Of a DNA stretch of 45,689 bases, positions 36,832 through 45,689 are shown one piece after another. The position numbers and the translations under genes are program-made. The notes beneath the pieces are model-generated. The model saw only the letters and a program-made list of their open reading frames with translations. It made no database searches and had not been told where the DNA came from. This DNA comes from a bacterium (GTDB lineage: Bacteria; Latescibacterota; Latescibacteria; Latescibacterales; Latescibacteraceae). The stretch lies in the NCBI GenBank assembly GCA_021372535.1, contig JAJFUH010000109.1:1-45689 (forward strand), given 5' to 3'. Position 1 is the stretch's first letter. Every line of letters begins with the position of its first letter.

Positions 36832-37203
36832 CTAAAAATTCAGTCCCCCCTCACGTGCGCCGTCAGCAACTGCCTTTATGCGTCCGTGATAGAGGTATCC
36901 CGATCTGTCAAAAACAATGTTGATGATCCCTTTTTCTTTCGCTTTTTCGGCAACAAGTTTACCGACAGCTTTGGCATAACCAGTTTTCCCGCCCGTAACC
37001 GTCTGTCCCTTCATCTCGGGGCTCTTTGTTGAAACGCCAAGGAGCGAAACACCTTTTGTATCGTCGATCAGTTGAACGTAAATATTGGTCAGACTCCTGA
37101 AAATAGCCAATCGCGGCCTTTCAGGTGTCCCCTGTATTTTACGTCTGATTCGGTGTGCCCGTTTTTCACGGGGGTCCATTTTCACTTTCTTTGGATGCTT
37201 CAT
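36832..37203 (-). CDS. rplR: Ribosomal protein uL18
   Basis: 123 residues. [20 protein letters not shown] (about 18-37) and the C-terminus [20 protein letters not shown] match L18, which binds 5S rRNA with L5 and L25. ATG start. Spacers of about 100 bp flank it on both sides. Confidence 0.98.
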   Translation of the reverse strand: MKHPKKVKMDPREKRAHRIRRKIQGTPERPRLAIFRSLTNIYVQLIDDTKGVSLLGVSTKSPEMKGQTVTGGKTGYAKAVGKLVAEKAKEKGIINIVFDRSGYLYHGRIKAVADGAREGGLNF

Positions 37204-37310
37204 CGCTTTATGAAACTCCGTTTTTTTATCATTGAATGTTCACAGCAGCATAGAACCGGCGAGCCTGCACGATTGAATCAGCCCGCAGGCTGACAGAGCT
37301 GTAAACCACA

Positions 37311-37874
37311 TTAACCGGCAGCCTTCCCCGCTTTTCTGCGCACATACTCGCCACGGTACCGTATTCCCTTGCCCTTATACGGCTCGGGCGGCTTCAAGGC
37401 ATGAATCTCGGCGGAGACATCACCGACAAGCTGCTTATCAATCCCCGTAACTTTTATCACATGGATTGTCTGCCCCTCAAGAGACTCCTGAGCCACCTCA
37501 AACGAAATTCCATGAGGGGGTGTCATTACGACCGGGTGTGAATGCCCGACCTGAATATCCAGGTTCTTTCCTTTAAGCAGCGCACGGTATCCAACACCAC
37601 GAATCTCAAGTTCCTTTGTCCATTGCTTATGGAGACCTTTTACCGCATTGGAGATGAGAGCTCTTGTCAACCCCCACAGTGCGCTGTTCTTGTCCGTTTT
37701 CGAAACAGGTGCAACCGTAACAGTTTTACGATCCTCCGAAACTTTTACTTCAACAGCCTCGGAAAACGGCACCTTCAGTTCTCCCTTCGAGCTTTTTGCC
37801 GTAAACATCTGGCCGGTGATATTCACCGTAACTCCGTCAGGGACCTTTATCGGTTGTTTGCCAATTCGTGACAC
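37311..37874 (-). CDS. rplF: Ribosomal protein uL6
   Basis: 187 residues from a GTG with AAGGAA upstream. Opens SRIGKQPIKVPDGVTVNI. The C-terminal L6 signature is at KPPEPYKGKGIRYRGEYVRR (about 161-180). L6 sits near the factor-binding centre of the 50S. Confidence 0.98.
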   Translation of the reverse strand: MSRIGKQPIKVPDGVTVNITGQMFTAKSSKGELKVPFSEAVEVKVSEDRKTVTVAPVSKTDKNSALWGLTRALISNAVKGLHKQWTKELEIRGVGYRALLKGKNLDIQVGHSHPVVMTPPHGISFEVAQESLEGQTIHVIKVTGIDKQLVGDVSAEIHALKPPEPYKGKGIRYRGEYVRRKAGKAAG

Positions 37875-37897
37875 AGTATTCTTCCTTTGATTTACTC

Positions 37898-37914
37898 TTG
37901 ACGATTGACGATTA
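37898..37914. repeat. Short-period repeat in rpsH-rplF spacer
   Basis: TTGACGATTGACGATTA contains two 7-bp TTGACGA units in the spacer between rpsH and rplF. One of several such low-complexity spacer repeats in this cluster. Confidence 0.5.
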
Positions 37915-37958
37915 CCGGTGCCGGTTCGCCAGTCGCATTTCGTACGTCGTCATGTAAT

Positions 37959-38357
37959 TCACCAGATAAAGCAGATAACTTCGCCGCCGACACCTTTTTT
38001 ACGGGCATCACGATCAGTCATCACACCACTCGATGTGGATACAATTGCAACCCCGAGACCGTTTAATACCCTCGGGAGTTCACTGGCACGGGAATATCTC
38101 CTCAACCCCGGTTTCGAAACCCGTGTAATTCCTCGTATCGTGGGCTTCTCGTTCTTTCCGTATCTGAGGTATATTCTCAGTATTCCCTGCTTGTTATCTT
38201 CGGTGTATGTATACCGATCGATGAAATGCTCTTCAGCAAGAATTCGTGCAAGGTCCTTCTTCAACTTGGAAGCAGGCAGATCTATCCACTTTTTCCGTGC
38301 GTGGGAACCATTTCGAATCCGTGTAAGCATATCAGCGACAGGGTCTGTCATACCCAT
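37959..38357 (-). CDS. rpsH: Ribosomal protein uS8
   Basis: 132 residues; ATG with GAGGAG upstream. MTDPVADMLTRIRNGSHARK (about 3-22) and the C-terminal VSTSSGVMTDRDARKKGVGG are diagnostic. S8 binds 16S rRNA helix 21 and in enterobacteria represses spc expression. That control site was not looked for beyond inspection. Confidence 0.98.
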   Translation of the reverse strand: MGMTDPVADMLTRIRNGSHARKKWIDLPASKLKKDLARILAEEHFIDRYTYTEDNKQGILRIYLRYGKNEKPTIRGITRVSKPGLRRYSRASELPRVLNGLGVAIVSTSSGVMTDRDARKKGVGGEVICFIW

Positions 38358-38464
38358 TGAAACGCTCCTCGTTCACTTATGTACATTCTATATAGTGGTT
38401 TTGTTTATGGTACTTTCTCCGTAGCTATCCAAACAAAACATCCACTACGAAGGACGAAATTATA

Positions 38465-38650
38465 TTACCAGCTTGCTTTTGTTATTCCGGGAATATCTCC
38501 CCGAAGGGACAACTCACGGAAACAGATTCTGCAAATTCCGAATTCCCGCATGTATCCTCTGGCCCTTCCGCATCGAAAGCACCGGGTGTATGCTCGCACC
38601 CGAAATTTCGGTTTTCTCTTCTGCTTCACGATCATTGATTTCTTTGCCAC
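38465..38650 (-). CDS. rpsN: Ribosomal protein uS14, zinc form
   Basis: 61 residues from a GTG start. The length and the four Cys (Cys24, Cys27, Cys40, Cys43 in TRCFRCGR and GICRICFRE) identify the short zinc-binding S14 (type Z), unlike the about 100-residue zinc-free form. It follows rplE by 27 bp. Confidence 0.98.
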   Translation of the reverse strand: MAKKSMIVKQKRKPKFRVRAYTRCFRCGRARGYMREFGICRICFRELSLRGDIPGITKASW

Positions 38651-38677
38651 AGAAGCATGCCCTCCCGAAGTGATGTA

Positions 38678-39220
38678 TTAATCCCTGAACGGCATTCCGA
38701 AGTGCCTCAACAGTGCCTTGGCTTCCTCGTCATTCTTCGCCGTCGTAACGAAGGTTATATCCATTCCACGTGTTTTGTCAATCTTATCGAAATCGATCTC
38801 AGGGAATATAATCTGCTCCTTTATACCGAGCGTATAATTCCCGCGTCCGTCAAACGAACGTCCCGGAACTCCACGGAAATCTCTGATTCTCGGAATCGCA
38901 AAGGATAAAAGCCTGTCCAGAAACTCGAACATCCGGTCTCTGCGCAACGTCACCTTGCAGCCCACCGGCATCCCTGCCCTCAATTTGAAGTTCGATATCG
39001 ATTTCTTCGCCCGCCTTATGACCGGCTTCTGTCCTGTAACCACGGTCATATCCTCAACAGCCCCGTCAAGATTCTTTATATCCTGTACAGCTTCTCCGAC
39101 ACCAATATTCACAATAATCTTGGTCAGCCGCGGAATCTGCATCGGGCTCTTGTATTGAAACTCCTTCAGAAGAGCGGGGGCAATTTCATCTGTATACATC
39201 TGTTTCATTCTCGGCGCCAT
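38678..39220 (-). CDS. rplE: Ribosomal protein uL5
   Basis: 180 residues from the ATG at 39220 (AGGTGG just upstream), giving the usual L5 length; a start 9 bp earlier is less likely. [18 protein letters not shown] (about 30-47) and [20 protein letters not shown] (about 113-132) match. L5 binds 5S rRNA and contacts P-site tRNA. Confidence 0.98.
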   Translation of the reverse strand: MAPRMKQMYTDEIAPALLKEFQYKSPMQIPRLTKIIVNIGVGEAVQDIKNLDGAVEDMTVVTGQKPVIRRAKKSISNFKLRAGMPVGCKVTLRRDRMFEFLDRLLSFAIPRIRDFRGVPGRSFDGRGNYTLGIKEQIIFPEIDFDKIDKTRGMDITFVTTAKNDEEAKALLRHFGMPFRD

Positions 39221-39234
39221 ACAGTCCACCTCTT

Positions 39235-39561
39235 CTACTTCGCTGATCCGGTGATCATCTCACCGCATTTCCTACATGCTCTCGACTTACGACCATCCGA
39301 GAGTATAATCGTTTTTGTCTTAACGCCTTCGTTGCACTTGCTGCAGATAACCATGAGATTGGTCATGTGCACCGGCGCTTCTTTCTCGATAATCCCTCCC
39401 TGGGGATTGACCCGGGAAGGTTTCTGGTGACGTTTTACAAAATTGATTCCCTCTACGATTGCCCGTTCTTTCGCCGTATCGACCTTGAGCACAAGACCCT
39501 CTTTTCCACGGTCCTCGCCGGTCAACACAATTACTCGATCACCCTTTTGTATTTTTTTCAT
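39235..39561 (-). CDS. rplX: Ribosomal protein uL24 with C-terminal zinc ribbon
   Basis: 108 residues from the ATG at 39561; a GTG at 39579 overlapping the rplN stop is possible but less like the family start. [20 protein letters not shown] (KOW motif, about 6-25) and [14 protein letters not shown] follow. Two CxxC pairs, CSKC and CRKC (about 74-77 and 96-99), form a zinc ribbon seen in many bacterial L24 proteins. Confidence 0.97.
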   Translation of the reverse strand: MKKIQKGDRVIVLTGEDRGKEGLVLKVDTAKERAIVEGINFVKRHQKPSRVNPQGGIIEKEAPVHMTNLMVICSKCNEGVKTKTIILSDGRKSRACRKCGEMITGSAK

Positions 39562-39575
39562 AGTATCACCACTTC

Positions 39576-39944
39576 TCACAATACCTCGCTCGCAAGCGAG
39601 ATAATTTTCATATACTGTTTTTCACGAAGTTCACGCGCCACCGGTCCGAAGATACGGGTTCCTTTCGGTTCCTTCTGCGCATCAATGATCACAGCAGCAT
39701 TGTCATCGAACTTTATGTAAGAACCGTCTTTACGCCTTATGGCTTTCTTGGTGCGGACTATCACCGCTCTGGCAACTTCACCTTTTTTCAACTGCCCGTT
39801 CGGCGCTGCATCTTTAACGGAACAGACAATGATATCACCAATACTGGCATATTTACGGCGTGTGCCTCCAAGTACCCGGAAACACATGACGCGCCGGGCA
39901 CCGGTGTTGTCCGCCACATTAAGTATTGAATATTCCCTGATCAT
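39576..39944 (-). CDS. rplN: Ribosomal protein uL14
   Basis: 122 residues from the ATG at 39944 (GGAG upstream), exact family length. [20 protein letters not shown] (residues 3-22) and the C-terminus [20 protein letters not shown] are diagnostic. L14 forms intersubunit bridges. Confidence 0.98.
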   Translation of the reverse strand: MIREYSILNVADNTGARRVMCFRVLGGTRRKYASIGDIIVCSVKDAAPNGQLKKGEVARAVIVRTKKAIRRKDGSYIKFDDNAAVIIDAQKEPKGTRIFGPVARELREKQYMKIISLASEVL

Positions 39945-40019
39945 TCGACCACTCCACAAGCATCGTACGTTTGACGATTCCCATAAAATCAAAAACCGTC
40001 CCCGTACTTCATAAACCGT

Positions 40020-40280
40020 TTACTTGGCCCGTTCGATTATTTTCGTGAGCCGCCAGTGTTTTGTTTTCGATAGGGGCCTAGTCTCCATTACCTCGACAAG
40101 ATCTCCCGATTTCGCCTCATTCTTTTCATCATGGGCCATAAATTTTTTCTTGGTTTTTACAACACGGCCGTACACAGGGTGACGGTATGTGCGCTCAACA
40201 GTAACCGTAATGGTCTTCTCGCGGACATCACTCGTTACCCTTCCCGACCTGATTTTACGTTTTCCTCTTTCAGCTTCCAT
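40020..40280 (-). CDS. rpsQ: Ribosomal protein uS17
   Basis: 86 residues. OB-fold protein with [20 protein letters not shown] (about 13-32) and [20 protein letters not shown] (about 59-78). Its ATG overlaps the rpmC TAA (TAATG), so translation is coupled. Confidence 0.97.
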   Translation of the reverse strand: MEAERGKRKIRSGRVTSDVREKTITVTVERTYRHPVYGRVVKTKKKFMAHDEKNEAKSGDLVEVMETRPLSKTKHWRLTKIIERAK

Positions 40281-40519
40281 TATTTTTCCTCCCCGCCGGC
40301 CGCAACCTTCGACTCCACAAGGGTATGAATACCGAGCTCATGTTCCCTGATAATGGTTTTCAATCTGGCAATATCATGCTTTGTTGCCCTGATCATTGAT
40401 GATTTTTCAAGCTGGGATGTTACCAGCTGAAATCTCAGGGTCCTCAGGTTTTCCTGAGCGGCCAGAAGGTCGTTTTTCACTTCTGCCAAGGTTTTATCTC
40501 GAATATCATGCGGCTTCAT
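40280..40519 (-). CDS. rpmC: Ribosomal protein uL29
   Basis: 79 residues. Helical hairpin with [20 protein letters not shown] (about 26-45) and [10 protein letters not shown]; slightly longer than the usual 60-70 because of a C-terminal extension ending AAGGEEK. Its ATG directly abuts the rplP stop. L29 lies at the peptide exit. Confidence 0.97.
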   Translation of the reverse strand: MKPHDIRDKTLAEVKNDLLAAQENLRTLRFQLVTSQLEKSSMIRATKHDIARLKTIIREHELGIHTLVESKVAAGGEEK

Positions 40520-40942
40520 TTATCCTTCTCCATATTCCTTCCGGATTACAAACTTGGTCTTTATCGCGAGTTTGTGCCCCGCCAGTCGCATGGCTTCCCG
40601 TGCGATACTTTCATCGACACCTTCCATCTCGAACAGAACTAATCCGGGCTTGACAGGTGCCACCCAGTGATCCGGCGCGCCTTTCCCTTTGCCCATACGG
40701 GTTTCCGCAGGTTTGACCGTCACCGGCTTCGATGGAAAAATCCTGATCCAGACTTTTCCGCTTCTTTTTACATGCCTCGTTATGGCAACACGGGCCGCTT
40801 CGATCTGACGGTCGGTTATCCATCCGGGCTCCATCGCCGCAAGTCCATACTCACCAAAGGAAATCGTGCGGCCACGGTATGCAAGACCTCTCATGCGACC
40901 CCGCTGTTCCTTACGGTGTTTGACTCGTTTTGGCATTAACAT
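40520..40942 (-). CDS. rplP: Ribosomal protein uL16
   Basis: 140 residues from the ATG at 40942 (GAGG 9 bp upstream). [20 protein letters not shown] opens the protein; [19 protein letters not shown] (about 82-100) is the signature. L16 positions the A-site tRNA. Confidence 0.98.
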   Translation of the reverse strand: MLMPKRVKHRKEQRGRMRGLAYRGRTISFGEYGLAAMEPGWITDRQIEAARVAITRHVKRSGKVWIRIFPSKPVTVKPAETRMGKGKGAPDHWVAPVKPGLVLFEMEGVDESIAREAMRLAGHKLAIKTKFVIRKEYGEG

Positions 40943-41034
40943 GATCTGTATCCTCTATGTTAAAATTGGTAGAACATTATATGCTGTAACAATAAACCTT
41001 TATCGGCGTCCGGATATCCGGCCGGAATTCAGCA

Positions 41035-41682
41035 TTACTTTGATATTCCGTGCGTATCCAGAACTTCGCCTTTGGATATCCACACCTTGATGCCAATCGT
41101 TCCGTACGTCGTGTAGGATATGGCGGTCGCATAGTCGATGTCTGCCCTGAGCGTATGAAGCGGCACACGTCCGACAAGATATCCTTCTTTTCGCGCCATT
41201 TCGGCTCCGCCGAGACGACCGGAGCAGGCAACGCGGATTCCTTCGGCGCCAAGACGCATCGCGGAGGTTACCGCTTTCTTCATTGCGCGCCGGAAACTGA
41301 CCCGCTGTTCGAGCTGACGGGCAATACCTTCAGCCACGAGTTTCGCTTCCATTTCGGGGTGTTTGACCTCAACGATGTTTATGAATACATCCTTTTTTGT
41401 CAGGAGCTTCAGCTCATCCCTCAGTTTATCGACCTCCAACCCTTTACGTCCGATAACAATACCGGGACGAGCAGTAAATATATTCACAGTAACCTGATTC
41501 GAAGTACGCCGTTCGATCTCTATCTTGGAAACACCGGCACGAGCCAGACGTTTCGTCACATACTTCCTCAGCATTATGTCTTCCTGGAGATTTTCTTCAA
41601 AATCCCGATGACTGAACCACCGTGAATTCCATGTTCTGGATATCCCGAGCCTTAATCCCAAGGGATGAGTTTTTTGTCCCAA
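41035..41682 (-). CDS. rpsC: Ribosomal protein uS3
   Basis: 215 residues from a TTG at 41682, preceded by AAAGGGGG and matching the family start ([13 protein letters not shown]). The KH-type RNA-binding motif is at [20 protein letters not shown] (about 71-90). The C-terminal domain has [20 protein letters not shown] (about 147-166). S3 lines the mRNA entry tunnel. Confidence 0.98.
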   Translation of the reverse strand: MGQKTHPLGLRLGISRTWNSRWFSHRDFEENLQEDIMLRKYVTKRLARAGVSKIEIERRTSNQVTVNIFTARPGIVIGRKGLEVDKLRDELKLLTKKDVFINIVEVKHPEMEAKLVAEGIARQLEQRVSFRRAMKKAVTSAMRLGAEGIRVACSGRLGGAEMARKEGYLVGRVPLHTLRADIDYATAISYTTYGTIGIKVWISKGEVLDTHGISK

Positions 41683-41696
41683 ATTCTTAACCCCCT

Positions 41697-42041
41697 TTAT
41701 TCTTCAGAAGTTACCACGATTTTCACATGGCAGGTTCTTTTCCGTATCCTGTATGCTCTCCCCATCGCCCGTGCCTGAATCCTTTTCATCATGGGACCAT
41801 CATTGCACAATGCCTCGGTAATCGTGAGAGTATTTGGATCATGCAGTTTATCGCCATATATATTTACCGCATTTGCAACAGCTGATCTCACAACCTTCTC
41901 GAGGGTGAAAGCACTCTTTTTCCGCGTAAAACGGAGAACATTGATGGCTTCCTCAACATTCCTGCCCCGCACAAGATCCATGACCTGCCTCATCTTGCGG
42001 GCAGAACCTCTTACAAATTGAGCTTTTGCAACAGCTTCCAT
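41697..42041 (-). CDS. rplV: Ribosomal protein uL22
   Basis: 114 residues from the ATG at 42041, 8 bp after AAGGA; the ATG 9 bp earlier directly abuts that site. [20 protein letters not shown] (about 13-32) and the loop and tail [20 protein letters not shown] (about 84-103) match L22, which reaches into the peptide exit tunnel. Confidence 0.98.
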   Translation of the reverse strand: MEAVAKAQFVRGSARKMRQVMDLVRGRNVEEAINVLRFTRKKSAFTLEKVVRSAVANAVNIYGDKLHDPNTLTITEALCNDGPMMKRIQARAMGRAYRIRKRTCHVKIVVTSEE

Positions 42042-42155
42042 GTTCCACATCCTTTATGAGCTCTGAGCGTTCAGCAATCAGCTTCTTACGGTTATCCGGT
42101 ACATCCGCAATTCCGCATCACGTAACCTGCAGCCGTAAACCGATCGCCGTCCGCT

Positions 42156-42443
42156 TTATTTAAGCGATATGGCGCGTTCTACGAGCTTGCCGCCGTGACC
42201 ACGGTATGTTCGGGTTGGGGCAAATTCCCCGAGTTTGTGCCCAACCATGTTCTCAGTGATATAAACAGGTACGAACTTGTTCCCGTTATGCACCGCTATC
42301 GTGTGACCAATAAACTCGGGTGTTATTGTCGAACGCCTGGACCATGTCTTTATGACTTTCTTTTCATTCCGTTTGTTGAGATCATTGATCTTCTTCATGA
42401 TATGATCGTCTACAAATGGTCCTTTCTTTACCGACCGCGCCAC
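42156..42443 (-). CDS. rpsS: Ribosomal protein uS19
   Basis: 95 residues from a GTG with AGAGG upstream. [19 protein letters not shown] and the C-terminus [15 protein letters not shown] are diagnostic. S19 pairs with S13 in the 30S head. Confidence 0.98.
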   Translation of the reverse strand: MARSVKKGPFVDDHIMKKINDLNKRNEKKVIKTWSRRSTITPEFIGHTIAVHNGNKFVPVYITENMVGHKLGEFAPTRTYRGHGGKLVERAISLK

Positions 42444-42460
42444 TTTATATACCTCTGTCC

Positions 42461-42490
42461 TGGTTTATGGTTTATTGTTTTGGTTAATGG
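42461..42490. repeat. Short-period repeat in rplB-rpsS spacer
   Basis: Three imperfect copies of a TGGTTTATGG-like unit of about 7-10 bp (TGGTTTATGG, TTTATTGTTT, TGGTTAATGG) lie just before rpsS. See the spacer-repeat finding for companions elsewhere in the cluster. Confidence 0.5.
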
Positions 42491-42544
42491 CTGATCATAT
42501 AATGCTGTTCGGCCTTAAACCGGTATCAATGAATTACCGTACGG

Positions 42545-43369
42545 TTACTTCCTGCGTTTTACAATGACCTTATCGGACGCTTTTTTCAGTTTACGGGTCT
42601 TGTACCCCTTGGTCGGCACACCCCATGGAGTCACCGGATGACGGCCTCCTGAGGTTTTACCTTCTCCTCCGCCATGCGGATGGTCATGGGGGTTCATCGC
42701 CACACCACGAACTTTGGGACGTTTTCCGACCCAACGCGATTTGCCCGCTTTTCCCCAGCTCTCATTCGAATGTTCGAGATTCCCGACCTGCCCGATGGTT
42801 GCCATGCAGTCCTCATTGAACATGCGCATTTCGGATGACGGGAGTTTCAGCGTCACCTTACCTGCGTCACGGGCCATAACCTGGCACGACACACCTGCGC
42901 TGCGGGCAAACTGGGCGCCCTTCCCCGGCTTCAGCTCAATGGCATGCACCATGGACCCGAGGGGTATTTTCGCCAGGGGAAGTGAATTACCCGTACGGAT
43001 TTCGGCATTCGGCCCGCTCATCAGGGTATCACCCGGATTCAGACCATCGGGAGCCAGTATATACCGTTTCTCACCGTCGGCATAAAGCAGAAGCGCTATA
43101 CGCGCCGAACGGTTCGGGTCATACTGTACGGAATCGACTTTTGCTATGATGCCATACTTTTCACGTTTAAAATCGATAATACGATAAAACCGCTTATGCC
43201 CCCCACCGCGCCTGCGAACGGTTATCCGGCCATACGAGTTTCTTCCGCCGGAACTCTTGAGCGGAGCAAGGAGAGATTTTTCAGGAACAGTAGACGTTAT
43301 CTCCTTAAAATCGGACGTCGTCATGTACCGCCGCGACGGTGTTACCGGTTTGTATGTCTTAACACCCAT
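42545..43369 (-). CDS. rplB: Ribosomal protein uL2
   Basis: 274 residues, normal size, ATG start. [20 protein letters not shown] opens it; [20 protein letters not shown] (about 225-244) carries the conserved His of the peptidyl-transferase neighbourhood. L2 is needed for subunit association and peptide-bond formation. Confidence 0.98.
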   Translation of the reverse strand: MGVKTYKPVTPSRRYMTTSDFKEITSTVPEKSLLAPLKSSGGRNSYGRITVRRRGGGHKRFYRIIDFKREKYGIIAKVDSVQYDPNRSARIALLLYADGEKRYILAPDGLNPGDTLMSGPNAEIRTGNSLPLAKIPLGSMVHAIELKPGKGAQFARSAGVSCQVMARDAGKVTLKLPSSEMRMFNEDCMATIGQVGNLEHSNESWGKAGKSRWVGKRPKVRGVAMNPHDHPHGGGEGKTSGGRHPVTPWGVPTKGYKTRKLKKASDKVIVKRRK

Positions 43370-43467
43370 AATAAAATCCTTATGTGATGCGCTATCTTGG
43401 ATTTACGATTTTATTTCCTGTTATTGACGGAAATAATCATCTCCCGTAAATCACCCTGTGAACGTTA

Positions 43468-43758
43468 TCAGACCCCTTCAAAAAACTCGATGGAATCGCC
43501 TTGCTTAAGCTCGACAACAGCCCGTTTCCAGTCGGGTCTTTTCCCGAAGAACCTGCCGCGGGACCTTATTTTACCGTGTGTTATGTATGTTTTTACGCTT
43601 TCGACAGTCACCCCGAAGAGTTCTTCGACAGCTTTTTTTATCTCGATTTTATTGCAGTCCCGCACAACCTCGAATACGTATTTATTCGACTTATCCTTAA
43701 GCCTCGTGGCTTTCTCGGTAATAATGGGCTTCCGTATGATATTTTTCATGCTTTTCAT
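43468..43758 (-). CDS. rplW: Ribosomal protein uL23
   Basis: 96 residues. IIRKPIITEKATRLKDKSNK (about 7-26) and VEELFGVTVESVKTYI match L23, the docking site for SRP and trigger factor. Its ATG overlaps the rplD TGA (ATGA), so the two are translationally coupled. Confidence 0.98.
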   Translation of the reverse strand: MKSMKNIIRKPIITEKATRLKDKSNKYVFEVVRDCNKIEIKKAVEELFGVTVESVKTYITHGKIRSRGRFFGKRPDWKRAVVELKQGDSIEFFEGV

Positions 43759-44384
43759 CCCTGGAAAACCTCCTTTACCTTCTCAACCGCTGATTTCGTA
43801 AAGAGAAGGAAATCCGAATTCATGAGATCGTAGGTATTTGCGTTTTCTGCGATTTCCAGGTTCAGGCGCGGTATGTTCTGTGAAGATTTATGGAGAGTAT
43901 CATCTTTTCCGACCATGAGGAATATGGTTTTTTCACCTGCGATACCGAGCGCTTTAAGCATACCGACGAATTCTTTAGTTTTCGGGCTTTCCAGCGTGAA
44001 ATCCTCGACAATTTTAATCCTGTCTTCCTGCGCCTTCATGCTGTATGCACTCTTGAGGGCAAGCCGTCGCATTTTTTTGTTAACCTTCTGGGAGTACGAA
44101 TGGGGTTTTGGTCCGAATGCAATACCTCCACCAACCCATAACGGAGAATTTGCACTTCCCGCACGTGCACGGCCGGTTCCCTTCTGACGAAAAGGCTTGG
44201 ATTTCGTTACATCAACCTCGCTCCGTGTTTTGGTCGAAGCATTCCCCTGCCGTTTGTTGGCGAGGTACGCTTTTATAACCTGGTAGAGCACAGTCGCATT
44301 CGGCTCTATCCCGAAAATCTCCTCGGGCAGCTCCATGGTTCCCGCTTCACTACCGTCTTTTCTGTAAACCGTAACCGTTTTCAT
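43755..44384 (-). CDS. rplD: Ribosomal protein uL4
   Basis: 209 residues, ATG start. The extended loop is visible at TKPFRQKGTGRARAGS-like sequence (SKPFRQKGTGRARAGSANSP, about 65-84). The globular Rossmann-like domain follows (IKIVEDFTLESPKTKEFVGM). In E. coli L4 also autoregulates the S10 operon; the leader would lie outside this window because tuf precedes rpsJ. Confidence 0.98.
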   Translation of the reverse strand: MKTVTVYRKDGSEAGTMELPEEIFGIEPNATVLYQVIKAYLANKRQGNASTKTRSEVDVTKSKPFRQKGTGRARAGSANSPLWVGGGIAFGPKPHSYSQKVNKKMRRLALKSAYSMKAQEDRIKIVEDFTLESPKTKEFVGMLKALGIAGEKTIFLMVGKDDTLHKSSQNIPRLNLEIAENANTYDLMNSDFLLFTKSAVEKVKEVFQG

Positions 44385-44474
44385 TATATTTTACCCTTAC
44401 ATCATAACAAGGATTGTAATTCACGATTTACTGGTCCATTATTCTATCGATTATACCATGCTGATCGTAAATTA

Positions 44475-45092
44475 TTAAACCTGCTTAGTCACAAAAATAA
44501 TACCTTTTCTCGGCCCGGGTACTGCACCCTTGACAAAAATCACGTTGTTTTCGGGATCGACGACAAGAACTTCCAGCCCCTTAACCGTATTCTTTACAGC
44601 GCCATAGTGCCCGGGAAGCTTCTTACCCTTGAAAATTCTTGAAGGATCCGATGAACCTCCCATTGAGCCCGGGATTCTCTTGGCACGGCATCCGTGAGTA
44701 TCATCGCCGCCCTTGAATCTGTGACGTTTGGTGACACCCGCAAAACCGCGACCCTTCATTGTACCGCTGACTATCACCGTATCACCGACCGCGAAAACAT
44801 CAGCTTTGAGAACAGACCCGGCAAGGTAATCAGCAATATTGTTTACCCGAAACTCGCTCAATACCTTGACACCGGGCAGTCCGAGCTTCGAAACAATTCC
44901 TTTAATGGGCTTAGACACTTTCCTGGATTCCCAGAATCCGAGCTTCACGGCATTGTACCTGTCTTTTCCTTCAGCGGTTTTCACCTGGACAACAGGACAG
45001 GGACCGACCTCAAGAACAGTAGCCGGACATATTTCGCCGTTCTCCTTGTAAATCTGGGTCATTCCGATTTTTCTTCCGATAAGTCCAATCAT
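44475..45092 (-). CDS. rplC: Ribosomal protein uL3
   Basis: 205 residues, ATG start. GLIGRKIGMTQIYKENGEI opens it; SGTMKGRGFAGVTKRHRFKG (about 109-128) and the DDTHGCRAKRIPGSMGGSSD block contain the loop reaching the peptidyl-transferase centre and the Gln-methylation region (here THG). Spacers of about 85-90 bp flank it. Confidence 0.98.
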   Translation of the reverse strand: MIGLIGRKIGMTQIYKENGEICPATVLEVGPCPVVQVKTAEGKDRYNAVKLGFWESRKVSKPIKGIVSKLGLPGVKVLSEFRVNNIADYLAGSVLKADVFAVGDTVIVSGTMKGRGFAGVTKRHRFKGGDDTHGCRAKRIPGSMGGSSDPSRIFKGKKLPGHYGAVKNTVKGLEVLVVDPENNVIFVKGAVPGPRKGIIFVTKQV

Positions 45093-45118
45093 ATTTTACT
45101 CCGTAATAGCGGCCAGTC

Positions 45119-45169
45119 CTCAGCGGTCAGCATCCATATCAGCTTTCTGAAACCTGAAGCTGACGGCTC
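45119..45169. repeat. Short-period CAGC repeats and hairpin in rpsJ-rplC spacer
   Basis: Repeated TCAGC words with a rough 7-8-bp period (CTCAGCGGTCAGCATCC at the left), plus an inverted pair TCAGCTT (45140-45146) and AAGCTGA (45157-45163). Noncoding; likely a degenerate tandem repeat. Confidence 0.5.
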
Positions 45170-45176
45170 AAAAGTA

Positions 45177-45485
45177 TCAAACCTGTATTTCTATGTCAAC
45201 TCCGGCCGGAAGGTCGAGTTTCATGAGTGAATCCACTGTCTGTGGATTGGAATCATAAATGTCGATAAGACGTTTATGTATCCTGCGCTCAAACTGCTCT
45301 CTCGATTTCTTATCAATAAAAGGGCTTCGAAGAACCGTATATATCGTCCTCTTTGTCGGAAGAGGTACCGGTCCCGAAATCCTCGCTCCGGTGCGTTTAG
45401 CCGTTCTCACAATCTCATCGCTCGAATGATCGAGTGATGCATGATCGTAAGCTTTTAATTTTATTCTGATTTTCTGACCAGCCAC
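45177..45485 (-). CDS. rpsJ: Ribosomal protein uS10
   Basis: 102 residues from a GTG with CAGGAG upstream. [20 protein letters not shown] (about 37-56) and [20 protein letters not shown] are diagnostic. S10 also acts with NusB in antitermination. It follows tuf after 14 bp, so this organism joins the str and S10 clusters through tuf. Confidence 0.98.
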   Translation of the reverse strand: MAGQKIRIKLKAYDHASLDHSSDEIVRTAKRTGARISGPVPLPTKRTIYTVLRSPFIDKKSREQFERRIHKRLIDIYDSNPQTVDSLMKLDLPAGVDIEIQV

Positions 45486-45499
45486 AGAACGATCTCCTG

Positions 45500-45689
45500 T
45501 TATTCAATAATTTGTGTGACCACACCGGCGCCGATCGTCCTTCCGCCTTCGCGGATAGCGAATCGAAGCCCTTCGTTCATAGCAATCGGGGTAATCAGCT
45601 CACCATAGATTTCGATACTGTCTCCCGGAATCACCATCTCGACTCCCTCGGGCAGATTCAGTATCCCCGTCACATCTGTCGTGCGGAAA
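45500..45689 (-). CDS. tuf: Elongation factor Tu, C-terminal end only
   Basis: Read directly on the minus strand. The frame entering from the right edge encodes [20 protein letters not shown], a middle stretch with [20 protein letters not shown], and [19 protein letters not shown] before IIE and a TAA stop. This is domain III of EF-Tu (last 62 residues). EF-Tu delivers aminoacyl-tRNA to the ribosome. The rest of the gene lies outside the window. Confidence 0.98.
   Translation of the reverse strand, partial: FRTTDVTGILNLPEGVEMVIPGDSIEIYGELITPIAMNEGLRFAIREGGRTIGAGVVTQIIE

Overview
The window is 45.7 kb of bacterial chromosome with two very different halves. Coordinates 29,021-45,689 hold a complete minus-strand S10-spc-alpha ribosomal protein cluster, entered through the 3' end of tuf. 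Its order is tuf, rpsJ, rplC, rplD, rplW, rplB, rpsS, rplV, rpsC, rplP, rpmC, rpsQ, rplN, rplX, rplE, rpsN, rpsH, rplF, rplR, rpsE, rpmD, rplO, secY, adk, map, infA, rpmJ, rpsM, rpsK, rpsD, rpoA, rplQ. Coordinates 1-29,014 hold metabolic, envelope and a few housekeeping genes separated by repeat-bearing spacers.

Organism: one exported protein ends in an FlgD-like type A (type IX secretion style) sorting domain. Five proteins start with twin-arginine signals. There are also a GH78 rhamnosidase, a creatininase-family protein, FAD_oxidored-type and GHL10-type proteins, a short adenylate kinase and clear Shine-Dalgarno sites. Together these suggest an uncultured member of the FCB/Latescibacterota-like lineages that degrades plant or algal saccharides. 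This is inference from gene content; no 16S gene is present.

Layout: 1-5.1 kb has a truncated Tat-exported Gfo/Idh/MocA-like protein (minus), a Tat-exported SMP-30-like propeller with a sorting domain (plus) and carB (minus). 5.5-8.1 kb is a plus-strand pair, a class V aminotransferase-like PLP enzyme and an M20 amidohydrolase. 8.4-14.2 kb is a minus-strand saccharide cluster: GH78 rhamnosidase, sugar-binding lipoprotein, PMI-like cupin and Tat-exported xylose-isomerase-like TIM barrel. 14.6-18.1 kb has a second Tat TIM barrel, two exported proteins (one creatininase-like) and a membrane protein. 18.3-23.3 kb has an NAD-dependent epimerase, an FAD oxidoreductase, DUF4416 and ligA, all minus. 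23.8-25.1 kb is a Tat-exported protein that looks like two tandem SIS domains. 25.2-29.0 kb has three minus genes directly behind rplQ: GHL10, a GlcE-like oxidase and an RlmD-like methyltransferase. Two of their three junctions are ATGA overlaps.

How it works together: the rhamnosidase would release sugar outside the cytoplasm, the lipoprotein would bind it, and the cupin and TIM-barrel proteins could isomerise it, although no permease or ATPase is in view. The ribosomal cluster is conventional in order. It is unusual for many non-ATG starts, loose 60-115 bp spacers made of short-period degenerate repeats, a long charged L17 tail and the metabolic genes behind rplQ. No rRNA, tRNA, CRISPR array, transposase or prophage was seen. 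I did not find a clearly new multi-gene system. The best leads are the exported tandem SIS protein, the Tat-plus-sorting-domain propeller, the L17 tail and the genes behind rplQ.
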